A stretch of 64,000 bases of DNA. It comes from Streptomyces sp. NBRC 109706. GTDB lineage: Bacteria; Actinomycetota; Actinomycetes; Streptomycetales; Streptomycetaceae. Below the pieces are notes generated by a model. It searched no databases. It saw nothing but the letters and a program-made list of their open reading frames with translations, and was not told the DNA's origin. Numbering within the stretch: the first letter of the stretch is position 1; each line of letters opens with the position of its first letter. Shown here in pieces: positions 1 to 7,266 of the stretch. The position numbers were made by a program, and so were the translations under genes. The stretch covers positions 1 to 64,000 of the forward strand of contig NZ_BBOM01000005.1 of the NCBI RefSeq assembly GCF_000974485.1. Direction: 5' to 3'.

Positions 1-648
1 GCGGCAGGTCAAGAACCTGATCGTCACCGCGCCGGAAGGCGTCCGCACCATGCTGCGGCACCTGAAGGACAAGGACCTGCTGACCACCTGCGCGGGCTTC
101 CGCCCGAGCCTGGACCAGGCCGGCGGTCCGCTCACCGCGACGAAGATCGCCCTTCGCTCTCTCGCCCGCCGCCACCGCGACCTGGGCCAGGAGATCGACG
201 AACTGGACGAGCTGATAGCCCCGCTCACCCAGGAGATCAACCCGGCCCTGACCGAGCTGAACGGCGTCGGCCCGGACGTCGCCGGCCAGCTGCTGGTCAC
301 CGCGGGCGACAACCCCGACCGGCTCCGCTCGGAAGCGGCGTTCGCCATGCTCTGCGGCGTCGCCCCGCTGCCCGCGTCATCCGGCCGCACCCACCGCCAC
401 CGGCTCAACCGGGGCGGTGACCGGGCCGCGAACGCGGCCCTCTACCGGATCGTGCTCTGCCGCCTGCGCTGGGACCAGCGCACCAAGCAGTACATGGAGC
501 GACGGACCAAGGAGGGCCTGTCCAAGAAGGAGATCATCCGCTGCCTCAAGCGGTTCGTCGCCCGCGAGGTCTACCACGTCCTGACCACCACGAACGCCAC
601 CGCACCGGCCCCGAATCACCTCGCAACCGCTGCTTGACATCCATAAGA
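1..648 (+). mobile_element. 3' part of an IS110-family insertion sequence
   Basis: The left window edge lies inside an IS110-type element. Its transposase coding region ends at 637, and the sequence just after it (TTGACATCCATAAGAGCATC, 634-653) resembles the end of many actinobacterial IS110 elements. IS110 elements usually lack terminal inverted repeats, so the right boundary is only estimated, from where a truncated foreign reading frame begins (about 649). Confidence 0.55.
2..637 (+). CDS. IS110-family transposase, C-terminal part (5' truncated by window)
   Basis: The frame is open from base 2 and the protein starts upstream of the window, so the ATG at 50 is not the real start. The visible 211 residues hold the C-terminal Transposase_20 (IS116/IS110/IS902) domain. 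A helix-hairpin-helix-like stretch LNGVGPDVAGQLLVTAGDN is followed by the conserved block FAMLCGVAPLPASSGRTHRH, then LNRGGDRAANAALYRIVLCR and a basic tail. The N-terminal DEDD (RuvC-like) catalytic domain is outside the window, so activity cannot be judged. IS110 enzymes catalyse seamless insertion guided by element-encoded ends (bridge RNA in characterised members). The stop TGA (635-637) is followed directly by the element end. Confidence 0.9.
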   Translation, partial: RQVKNLIVTAPEGVRTMLRHLKDKDLLTTCAGFRPSLDQAGGPLTATKIALRSLARRHRDLGQEIDELDELIAPLTQEINPALTELNGVGPDVAGQLLVTAGDNPDRLRSEAAFAMLCGVAPLPASSGRTHRHRLNRGGDRAANAALYRIVLCRLRWDQRTKQYMERRTKEGLSKKEIIRCLKRFVAREVYHVLTTTNATAPAPNHLATAA

Positions 649-807
649 GCATCCTTCCCGATCGGCGAAGCGGAACTCGCCCACTGGCGGACGCTCTTCG
701 AGGAGCCCGACGCCGCCGAACTCGCCGGTGACGAGATCGGCGATCCACCCGCCGGCTGGACCGACTGGCCGGCCTGGGCCGTCACCCGCTGGCCCTCCCT
801 CGCCTGA
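649..807 (+). pseudogene. C-terminal remnant of an unknown gene, cut off at the IS110 end
   Basis: Directly behind the IS110 end a frame stays open for 52 codons and closes with TGA at 805-807. It reads as ordinary acidic, Trp-rich protein (FEEPDAAELAGDEIGDPPAG, then WTDWPAWAVTRWPSLA) with typical third-position GC, but has no start codon or ribosome site. The simplest reading is that the element inserted into, or recombined next to, a resident gene and left only its 3' end. I do not recognise the family. Confidence 0.45.
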
Positions 808-838
808 GCCCCAGCCCAAGCGGCGGGGGTCGGTGCGG

Positions 839-1279
839 CTAGTGCGCCGCGAGCCTCTCCACCAGCACGATGCCGCGCGCCAGCAACTCCCGTTCCTCGA
901 CGGTCAGCTCCGCCTCGATCGCCCGCGCCAGCCAGTCCGCCCGGCGCTCCCGTTCCTCCTCCAGCAGCGCCCGCCCCGCCGCGGAGAGCTCGACCAGGCT
1001 CTTGCGGCCGTCGGTCGGATGGGCGCGGCGGGTGATCAGCCCCTGCTCCATGAGCAGTCCGACGGCCCGGGCCATGGACTGCGGGCGCACCCGCTGGTCG
1101 GCCGCCAGCTCGCTGGTCGTCATCGCACCGCTGCGGTCCAGCGCGCCGAGAACGGCCACCTGGCCGAGCGGCATCTGGTCCTCACGCTTCACGCGCCGCG
1201 TGAGCTTTCCCATCGCGGTGCGCAGTTCGGCCGCGACATCGGCGGATTCCGGAAGGGGCATGCCGAATTTTAACGCCAT
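839..1279 (-). CDS. MarR-family transcriptional regulator, divergent from enolase
   Basis: About 146 residues with the MarR winged-helix layout: dimerisation helix around ELRTAMGKLTRRVKRED, recognition region MTTSELAADQRVRPQSMARA, wing RAHPTDGRKSLVELSAAGRA and a long C-terminal helix. The MALKFG start (1279) is preferred because a start at 1309 would run the coding region through the repeat array at 1284-1361; an internal ATG at 1261 is also possible. No Shine-Dalgarno precedes either, so translation may be leaderless. It is transcribed away from the enolase gene across a shared control region, which suggests autoregulation and control of that gene. MarR proteins usually respond to small phenolics or oxidants; the ligand here is unknown. 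Confidence 0.85.
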   Translation of the reverse strand: MALKFGMPLPESADVAAELRTAMGKLTRRVKREDQMPLGQVAVLGALDRSGAMTTSELAADQRVRPQSMARAVGLLMEQGLITRRAHPTDGRKSLVELSAAGRALLEEERERRADWLARAIEAELTVEERELLARGIVLVERLAAH

Positions 1280-1283
1280 ACAA

Positions 1284-1361
1284 GTACACAGCAGGGCTGA
1301 ACAGCACACCTGTCCAGCGCAACTGAACAGCAGAACTGCACAGCATTGCTGTAGAGTCTGT
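1284..1361. repeat. Six-unit array with exact 13-bp period between marR and eno (probable operator array)
   Basis: Units start at 1284, 1297, 1310, 1323, 1336 and 1349. The central four share CTGNNCAGC (CTGAACAGCA, CTGTCCAGCG, CTGAACAGCA, CTGCACAGCA); the flanking units GTACACAGCA and CTGTAGAGTC are weaker. CTGNNCAG is itself a small palindrome, so each unit could be a protein half-site. The array fills the promoter space of the divergent MarR and enolase genes. Confidence 0.7.
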
Positions 1362-1429
1362 CGTGCCGGGTCCCCGCGTCACCGTCGCCGCAGCCGAGCC
1401 CGGCACCATGCGACAACGGGAGGACTCCC

Positions 1430-2707
1430 ATGACCGCCATCACCTCCGTCATCGGCCGCAGCGTCCTCGACAGCAGGGGCAACCCCACCGTCGAGGTGGA
1501 TGTGGAGCTGGCCGACGGATCCATCGGCCGGGCCGCGGTCCCCTCCGGCGCCTCGACCGGCGCCCGCGAGGCCGTCGAACTCCGCGACGGCGACCGGGCC
1601 CGCTGGCACGGCAAGGGCGTCGACCAGGCGGTGCACCACGTCAACACCGAGCTGGCGGCCGCCGTCACCGGCCGCGAGGCCGAGGACCAGGCCGGTCTCG
1701 ACGCCGTCCTCGTCGCCACCGACGGCACCCCCACCAAGGCCAGGCTCGGCGCCAACGCGATCCTCGGCGTCTCCCTGGCCACCGCCAAGGCCGCGGCCGC
1801 CGCCCACCGCCTGCCGCTCTACCGCTACCTCGGCGGCTCCGACGCCCGGCTGCTGCCCGTGCCGATGATGAACATCGTCAACGGGGGCGCCCACGCCGAC
1901 AATCCGCTCGACTTCCAGGAGTTCATGATCGCCCCGATCGGCGCCGACACCTTCGCCGAGGCCGTGCGAATGGGCTCCGAGATCTTCCACACCCTGCGCC
2001 GCGACCTCCTCGCCGCCGGCCACTCGACGGGCGTCGGCGACGAGGGCGGCTTCGCCCCCGCCCTGCGCACCGCCGAGGAGGCCCTGGACTTCGTGGTGGC
2101 CGCCGTCGAACGCACCGGCTACCGCCCCGGCACCGACATCGGCCTGGTCATGGACCCGGCATCGTCCGAGTTCTTCCACGACGGCACCTACGACTACACC
2201 GGCGAGGGAGTGCGCCGCAGCCCCGCCGAACACGCCGACTACCTGGTCAAGTTGATCGACGCCTACCCCGTCGTCTCCGTCGAGGACCCGATGGCCGAGG
2301 ACGATCTGACGGGCTGGCGCGACCTGACCGCACGCGTCGGCGCCCGCTGCCAGCTCACCGGCGACGACGTGTTCTGCACCAACGAGACCATCCTGCGCGA
2401 GGGCATCGACTCCGGCATCGCCAACTCGGTCCTGGTGAAGGTCAACCAGATCGGCACCCTGACCGAGGCCCTGACCACCGTCAAGACCGCCCACCGGGCG
2501 GGCTACACCGTCGTCATGTCCCACCGCTCGGGCGAAACGGAGGACACGACCATCGCCGACCTCGCCGTGGCCACCGGCTGCGGCCAGATCAAAACGGGCT
2601 CCCTCTCCCGCTCCGACCGCACCGCCAAGTACAACCAACTCATCCGCATCGAGGAGCAGTTGGGCACCACCGCCCAGTACGCCGCCACCACCGCCCTCCA
2701 CCGCTGA
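1430..2707 (+). CDS. eno: Enolase (phosphopyruvate hydratase), probably a secondary copy
   Basis: Converts 2-phosphoglycerate to phosphoenolpyruvate in glycolysis. The 425-residue length is normal and all key residues are visible: mobile loop Ser in PSGASTG (38-44), acid/base Glu205 in GDEGGF, Mg ligands Asp242, Glu285 (VEDPMAEDD) and Asp312 (GDD), base Lys337 (VKVNQ), His365-Arg366-Ser367 and Lys388 in the signature [25 protein letters not shown] ribosome site precedes the ATG. It stands alone beside a MarR gene and a 13-bp repeat array. The main actinobacterial enolase typically sits near ftsB/divIC-type genes instead, so I infer this is an inducible extra copy. Confidence 0.96.
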   Translation: MTAITSVIGRSVLDSRGNPTVEVDVELADGSIGRAAVPSGASTGAREAVELRDGDRARWHGKGVDQAVHHVNTELAAAVTGREAEDQAGLDAVLVATDGTPTKARLGANAILGVSLATAKAAAAAHRLPLYRYLGGSDARLLPVPMMNIVNGGAHADNPLDFQEFMIAPIGADTFAEAVRMGSEIFHTLRRDLLAAGHSTGVGDEGGFAPALRTAEEALDFVVAAVERTGYRPGTDIGLVMDPASSEFFHDGTYDYTGEGVRRSPAEHADYLVKLIDAYPVVSVEDPMAEDDLTGWRDLTARVGARCQLTGDDVFCTNETILREGIDSGIANSVLVKVNQIGTLTEALTTVKTAHRAGYTVVMSHRSGETEDTTIADLAVATGCGQIKTGSLSRSDRTAKYNQLIRIEEQLGTTAQYAATTALHR

Positions 2708-2806
2708 ACCCACTCCCCTCGGCAGCGCCCGTCGCCGGACCACGGCACGGGCGTTCCGCCACGAACCGACCCGCTCGCCCGCCGTGGTGCCCGGCGGTGG
2801 CCCCGT

Positions 2807-3742
2807 TCAGTGCAGCAGGACGACCTTGCCGCGAGCGTGGCCGCCCGCGCTCAGTTCGTGGGCGGCCGCGACGTCGGCCAGGGGAAAGGTCCCCGCCACG
2901 GGGATGCGCAACCGCCCCTGTTCGGCCAGTTCGACGGCGATCGTCAGGCCGTGGGCCGCGACCGGATCGGGCGGGCCCAGGGGAATGCCCGGCAGGATGT
3001 GCGACATATGCACGCCATGGGCGGCAGCGGTGACATCCGCGACCGTCACCACCCGCGCCGGGTCGCCGGCGATGGCGACCAGATCGGGCAGGGCACCGCC
3101 CGCACAGTCGAACACCGCGTCCACCCCCGTCGGCGCGAGCGCCAGGACCCGTTCGACCAACCCCGGCCCATAGGTCGTCGGCTCCGCGCCGAGGGAGCGC
3201 AGAAAGTCGTGATTGCGCGCGCTCGCCGTGCCGATCACCCGCGCGTCGCGCACCGCCGCGAGCTGCGCCGCGACGGAACCCGTCCCGCCCGCCGCCCCGT
3301 TGACCAGCACGGTGTGCCCCGCACCCACCGCGAGCCGGTCCAGCACGCGGAACGACGTCTCGACGGCGCCCGTCGCACCGGCCGCCTCCGCCCAGCTCCA
3401 CGCCGCCGGCTTCGGCGCCCAGAGGGCGAGGATCGCGTAGTCCGCGTTGGCGTCCTTGCGGGTGACCGCGGTCGCGCCGAACACCTCGTCCCCCACCCGG
3501 GTGCCGGTCACGCCCTCGCCCACCTCGTCCACCACCCCGGCGGCCTCGTAGCCGGTCCTGACCGGAAAGACCGCGGGCAACACCTCCCGCATCACCCCCG
3601 ACCGGCTGTGCACCTCCCCCGGCGCCACACTCGACGCGCGCACGGCGACGCGGATCTCCCCCGGCCCCGCGTGCGGTTCCGGTTCCTCGACGATGCGGAG
3701 GACGCTGGGCGGGCCATACTCGGCGTACTGAACTGTTCTCAT
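2807..3742 (-). CDS. Quinone-oxidoreductase-like zinc-independent MDR dehydrogenase
   Basis: A 311-residue medium-chain dehydrogenase/reductase of the quinone oxidoreductase (QOR) group: GroES-like N-terminal domain, then a Rossmann domain with the NADPH motif NGAAGGTGSVAAQLA around 148-162. No catalytic or structural zinc cysteine set is present, as expected for QOR types that reduce quinones or enones with NADPH. Start MRTVQYAEYG at 3742 is chosen because it starts the conserved fold; the open frame continues far upstream only as a GC artefact. It is divergent from the TetR gene at 3791 with a 48-bp gap, and that repressor is its likely controller. C-terminus ends ARGKVVLLH, typical of the family. 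Confidence 0.88.
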   Translation of the reverse strand: MRTVQYAEYGPPSVLRIVEEPEPHAGPGEIRVAVRASSVAPGEVHSRSGVMREVLPAVFPVRTGYEAAGVVDEVGEGVTGTRVGDEVFGATAVTRKDANADYAILALWAPKPAAWSWAEAAGATGAVETSFRVLDRLAVGAGHTVLVNGAAGGTGSVAAQLAAVRDARVIGTASARNHDFLRSLGAEPTTYGPGLVERVLALAPTGVDAVFDCAGGALPDLVAIAGDPARVVTVADVTAAAHGVHMSHILPGIPLGPPDPVAAHGLTIAVELAEQGRLRIPVAGTFPLADVAAAHELSAGGHARGKVVLLH

Positions 3743-3790
3743 GCCGACGAACGTAGGCCGGCCGAACCGACCGCTGGCTAAAGTGAGAAC
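3735..3790. promoter_or_regulatory. Shared divergent promoter region with GTTCTC/GAGAAC inverted repeat
   Basis: The 48-bp gap between the QOR-like and TetR genes is flanked by an inverted pair, GTTCTC (3735-3740) and GAGAAC (3785-3790), touching both start codons. Arms of 6 bp separated by 44 bp may be two half-sites or chance. Both messages would have very short or no leaders. Confidence 0.3.
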
Positions 3791-4405
3791 ATGCCGAGCG
3801 AAGTGCGTCAGTTGCGTTCGGACGCGGGCGACAACCGCGACCGCATCCTGACGGCCGCCCGACTGGCCTTCACCGCCGAGGGGTTCGCCGTCCCGGTCCG
3901 CGAGATCGCCCGCCGCGCCCGGGTCGGCACGGCCACCGTCTACCGGCGTTTCCCCACCAAACAGGCGCTGTTCAACGCCGCCTTCGCCGAGGACATGACC
4001 CTCTGCACGACGGCCGTCGACGAGGGCCTTGCCGCCCCCGACCCCTGGCAGGGCCTCTCCCTGGCGATCGAGAAGCTGGTGACCGCCTACGACGGCGACG
4101 CCCGGCTGCGCGCGATCCTCATGCGACTCTCCCGCCACGCCGAGTTCGCCGCCGCCCACGACCGGACGGTGCGCGGCCTGCTCGAACTGATCCGCCGCGC
4201 CAAGGCGAGCGGCGATCTCCGCCCGGACGTCGTCCTGGAGGACATCGTCCTCGCCATGCAGGCGAGCCACGGCGTCCGCGCGACCACCCCCACCGCCCAG
4301 GCCACGGCGACCCGCCGTCTCGCCGCACTGATCATCGCCTCCTTCCGCGCCACCCCCGACACGACTCCCCTCCCCCCGGCCGCACGGATGCCCATGCGCG
4401 CCTGA
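3791..4405 (+). CDS. TetR-family transcriptional regulator
   Basis: 204 residues. N-terminal TetR helix-turn-helix: NRDRILTAARLAFTAEGFAV then VREIARRARVGTATVYRRFP (about 15-55), followed by a helical ligand-binding domain that ends in a Pro-rich tail. It is divergent from the QOR-like oxidoreductase, so most likely it represses that gene and itself and is released by a quinone-like or electrophilic ligand (inference from gene pairing). No Shine-Dalgarno is seen directly upstream (AAAGTGAGAACATG); translation may be leaderless. Confidence 0.88.
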   Translation: MPSEVRQLRSDAGDNRDRILTAARLAFTAEGFAVPVREIARRARVGTATVYRRFPTKQALFNAAFAEDMTLCTTAVDEGLAAPDPWQGLSLAIEKLVTAYDGDARLRAILMRLSRHAEFAAAHDRTVRGLLELIRRAKASGDLRPDVVLEDIVLAMQASHGVRATTPTAQATATRRLAALIIASFRATPDTTPLPPAARMPMRA

Positions 4406-4569
4406 AACGGCGCCGGCCACGACGCGGCGAAGCGTGCGCGCACTCAACCCCCGCCCGCCGCCCGCCGCGCGACGAGCGGGAACGGCGCTCGCGAAAGACG
4501 CGTGATAGCGGGAAACGCTGTCCTGTCGACCACCACGGCACACAGCGACGCAGCACAGGGGGAACGACC

Positions 4570-5496
4570 GTGACAGACTCACCCGCCATGCCACCCGGCC
4601 CGCCCAACCCGCCCGGTTACGGGTATCCGCAGCCGCCGCAGCCGGGGTACGACCGGGCCTGGGCCGCCCACCAGGCCCAGCCCGCCGCCCCCTACGGACA
4701 GCCGGCCGCGCAGCCGTACGCCCCGCCCGGGGCGCAACCACGGTTCCCGGCGCAGCCGTACCCGCCGGCTCAGCAGCCATACGGCCACTCCCCGTACGCC
4801 CAACCTCCGTACGCCCAAGCCCCGTACCCCCAAGCCCCGTACGGGCAGCAGCAGTACCGGGGCGGCGGGCAGCCACCGGCGGAGCGGCCCTCGCCGGCCG
4901 TGCTGGTCGGGGTGACCTGCTGGCGGCTGGTGATCGCGTTCGCCGCGTACACCGGTTACCACGCCTTCGCCGAGGACACCGGACGGCCGATCGAATGCCT
5001 CAGGGAACTGAGCCCGCTGTCCAGCTTCGTCGCGATGTTCGTCTACCTCGCCCTGGCCGCCCATCCGTTCGTCACCGGTCTGCGCCGCCACGAGCCACGT
5101 TCCGGCTGGCTGCGCGGTTCCACCGCCATCGTGCTGCTGCTGGTGGCCATCGTCTGGGCAACCATGATGTCCGGCGACTACGAGGGCACCGCCTCGCTGT
5201 ACACCCACCTGGTGACGCCCCTGCTGGTGCTCGCCGACTGGATGTTCGTCGGCCGTAGCCAGGCCACCGCACGCTGGTGGTACCCGCTGACCTGGACGGT
5301 GCCGCTGCTCGCCTACCTCGTCTTCATGATCCAGGCGGATGTGACCTCCTACAGCAGCTTTCTGGACCCCGACTCCGGCGACTTCCTCCCGATGTGCCTC
5401 GGCATGACCGCCGCCGTCATCGCCATGGGCTATGCCCTCCTCGGCATCGGCCGACTCAGAACCGCACTGTCCACCGACGCCACGGGAGGCCCCTGA
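4570..5496 (+). CDS. Pr6Pr-like integral membrane protein with Pro/Tyr-rich N-terminus
   Basis: 308 residues. Residues 1-105 are a cytosolic-type low-complexity region of Pro, Gln, Tyr, Ala with repeated PYAQ/PYPQ/PYGQ units. The remainder has about six hydrophobic helices (for example VLVGVTCWRLVIAFAAYTGY, FVAMFVYLALAAHPFV, GSTAIVLLLVAIVWATMM). The HLVTPLLVLADWMF motif resembles the Pr6Pr/FAR-17a-AIG1 membrane family, whose function in bacteria is unknown. The ATG or upstream GTG choice is unclear; a GGGGGAAC ribosome site precedes 4570. Not linked by spacing to neighbours. Confidence 0.75.
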   Translation: MTDSPAMPPGPPNPPGYGYPQPPQPGYDRAWAAHQAQPAAPYGQPAAQPYAPPGAQPRFPAQPYPPAQQPYGHSPYAQPPYAQAPYPQAPYGQQQYRGGGQPPAERPSPAVLVGVTCWRLVIAFAAYTGYHAFAEDTGRPIECLRELSPLSSFVAMFVYLALAAHPFVTGLRRHEPRSGWLRGSTAIVLLLVAIVWATMMSGDYEGTASLYTHLVTPLLVLADWMFVGRSQATARWWYPLTWTVPLLAYLVFMIQADVTSYSSFLDPDSGDFLPMCLGMTAAVIAMGYALLGIGRLRTALSTDATGGP

Positions 5497-5505
5497 CCAT
5501 CCGGC

Positions 5506-5753
5506 TCAAGAAACCGCCCCCGGCGGGCTGGGCTTGCGGCCGATGGCGAGCAGGTGGGAGCTGGCGGCGAGGAGTTCCGGGTAGGGCTCGGCCATCCGCG
5601 CGGCGGTCAGGGCGGCCTCGAAGAGCGGCGTGTCGGCGACACTGGCACCGGTGTCCTGCTCGGTCGCCTTGAGCATGGCCCAGGTCGGCCCCTCCACCCC
5701 GGAACCGTTCGGCGACATCGAGCCGCCGCGCGTGCCAAGCCCCGCCTCACAAC
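5506..5753 (-). pseudogene. Decayed, internally deleted copy of the neighbouring methyltransferase gene
   Basis: Bases 5518-5700 match 6212-6394 (the 3' end of the intact methyltransferase gene) with only about two differences seen by eye. From about 5709 to 5753 the match jumps to 6720-6764, the SAM-binding region. Roughly 325 bp between these blocks are missing, and the start half is gone. The remaining frame would encode only the C-terminal helices (PLFEAALTAARMAEPYPELL). It is a recent duplicate with an internal deletion. Confidence 0.8.
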
Positions 5754-5793
5754 GGACGCGATGGCGACGGCAGTGGGTGGCGCGGCGAACAGG

Positions 5794-6108
5794 TCAGAGG
5801 GGTTCTGCCCCGTGGGCAGTGGCAATGGCGTCGATGCGCTCGGCAAGGTCGAAGTCGGCGGCGGTGAGCCGGTTCCCGGCATCGTGGGTGGTAATGGCGA
5901 ACCGGACCCGGTCCCACCGCAGATCGATGTCCGCATGGTGACCGATCAACCGCTCGATGTCCGCAACGTGCACGATCAACGCGACACCCCCGTGGTAGCG
6001 GATCCCGAACGAACGGCTGATTGTCTCCCCCTCCCGCCGCCACCCCGCCAACGACTCCAACCGAGACTCGACCTCCGCATCGGAGAGCACCACAGATACC
6101 TCCGCCAT
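5794..6108 (-). CDS. Pterin-4a-carbinolamine dehydratase (PCD/DCoH)
   Basis: 104 residues from MAEVSVVLSD (6108), which has a GGAAGG about 10 bases upstream. It matches the small PCD fold that dehydrates 4a-hydroxytetrahydropterin after aromatic amino-acid hydroxylation, or acts in molybdopterin-related pterin recycling. The active-site region IGHHADIDLRWDRVRFAITT carries the paired histidines (GHHAD) and the later His of TTHDAGNRLTAADFDLA; the usual Pro after HH is replaced by Ala. No hydroxylase gene is nearby. The gene lies between an intact and a broken copy of the methyltransferase gene, as if the duplication bracketed it. Confidence 0.85.
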   Translation of the reverse strand: MAEVSVVLSDAEVESRLESLAGWRREGETISRSFGIRYHGGVALIVHVADIERLIGHHADIDLRWDRVRFAITTHDAGNRLTAADFDLAERIDAIATAHGAEPL

Positions 6109-6208
6109 CTCAGTGCCCTTCCGCTTGTCAGGGTGCCCACCCATCATGACCAACCCACCGATGTGGACGCCATACGCTCTGTCAACGAACCGCCCCCGCC
6201 GTGGGCCC

Positions 6209-7009
6209 TCACCCCGGCGGGGTGGGCTTGCGGCCGATGGCGAGCAGGTGGGAGCTGGCGGCGAGGAGTTCCGGGTAGGGCTCGGCCATCCGCGCGGCGG
6301 TCAGGGCGGCCTCGAAGAGCGGCGTGTCGGCGACACTGGCACCGGTGTGCTGCTCGGTCGCCTTGAGCATGGCCCAGGTCGGCCCCTCCACCCCGAAGAC
6401 CTCCGCATCGCGGAACCCGGCGTCCGCGATCTCCCGCACCAGGTCATAGGCGGAGTGGAAGTAGGCGGTGGTGAACCCCCGCTCCCCACCGTGCATCTGG
6501 GTCGCCAGCACGTCGGCGACGCTCTCCCGCACGCCGTCCCGCTGCAGATGCGCGTACGCGGTGTGCTCGAAGAGCGACGCGTAACGGTTGATCCCCGCCG
6601 CCGCGAGCAGACCACCGGGCCGCAGCACCCGCAACGCCTCGGCCAGGGCCCGCCGCCGATCGCCGGCCTCGGGCAGATGGTAGAGCGGGCCCAACAACAG
6701 CACCACGTCGAAAGACCCGTCGGCGACATCGAGCCGCCGCGCGTCACCAACCCCCGCCTCGCAGCCGGCGATACGACCGGCCTGCTCAACGTGACGCGGC
6801 ACCGGATCGACCAACCGCACCTCGTACCCGTCCGCGAGCAACCACCGCGCATGCGTCCCCGGCCCACCGCCGACGTCCAACACCCGCACCGGCGGAGCCG
6901 GTAGAAACCGCCGCAGCAGCTCCTGCGTCCGCAACAACTCCAGCTTCCCATCCGCCGACGACGTCAACCGCTCGGCCTCACTGATGGTGGACTGGTAGAA
7001 CCGGATCAC
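6209..7009 (-). CDS. Class I SAM-dependent methyltransferase
   Basis: 266 residues from a GTG start (7009). Rossmann-type methyltransferase: motif I VLDVGGGPGTHARWL (about 43-57), acidic loop residue after EVRLVDPVPRHV, motif with DVADGSFDVVLLLGPLYHLP (about 95-113) and EALRVLRPGGLLAAAGIN. The LLLGPLYHLP stretch is typical of small-molecule methyltransferases of unknown substrate in Streptomyces. Its 3' 183 bp are duplicated at 5518-5700. Ribosome site weak. Substrate not predictable. Confidence 0.85.
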   Translation of the reverse strand: MIRFYQSTISEAERLTSSADGKLELLRTQELLRRFLPAPPVRVLDVGGGPGTHARWLLADGYEVRLVDPVPRHVEQAGRIAGCEAGVGDARRLDVADGSFDVVLLLGPLYHLPEAGDRRRALAEALRVLRPGGLLAAAGINRYASLFEHTAYAHLQRDGVRESVADVLATQMHGGERGFTTAYFHSAYDLVREIADAGFRDAEVFGVEGPTWAMLKATEQHTGASVADTPLFEAALTAARMAEPYPELLAASSHLLAIGRKPTPPG

Positions 7010-7266
7010 TTCGGGCGCAACACGAGGAACCGTCCATTAGAAGTCTGCCCCGGAGCACGGCCGCGCGGTACTGCCCGACGTTCTGCCCGTCACGAACCGA
7101 ACGGGAGTACCCCGTGGCGGGGTAAAAGGCGGTGATGGAAGAAGGCCCCCGGAACTCAAGAGGTACGGGCCCCACGTCGACTGCGCGACTATGAGGGAGA
7201 AGGATCCGACCGCCACGGGCGGGCGTTACGTTCCTCGGGTCGATCAACGGACGGAGTCACCGCGCC

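Noticed and set aside
1284..1361. CRISPR-like array
   Set aside because: Units are only 13 bp with no separate spacers, no cas genes are nearby, and it lies in a divergent promoter.
728..1433. Plus-strand frames opposite the first MarR gene
   Set aside because: Composition is antisense-like (Arg/Pro/Ser-rich) and no start site or family is visible; the minus-strand MarR accounts for the region.
3743..4876. Long upstream extension of the QOR-like gene (689 codons in total)
   Set aside because: The extension runs antisense through the TetR gene and the start of the Pr6Pr-like gene; it is Gly/Arg-rich and the conserved fold begins at 3742.
6978..7247. 89-codon minus-strand frame upstream of the methyltransferase
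   Set aside because: No ribosome site, overlaps the methyltransferase start and shows no recognisable sequence; left as intergenic.
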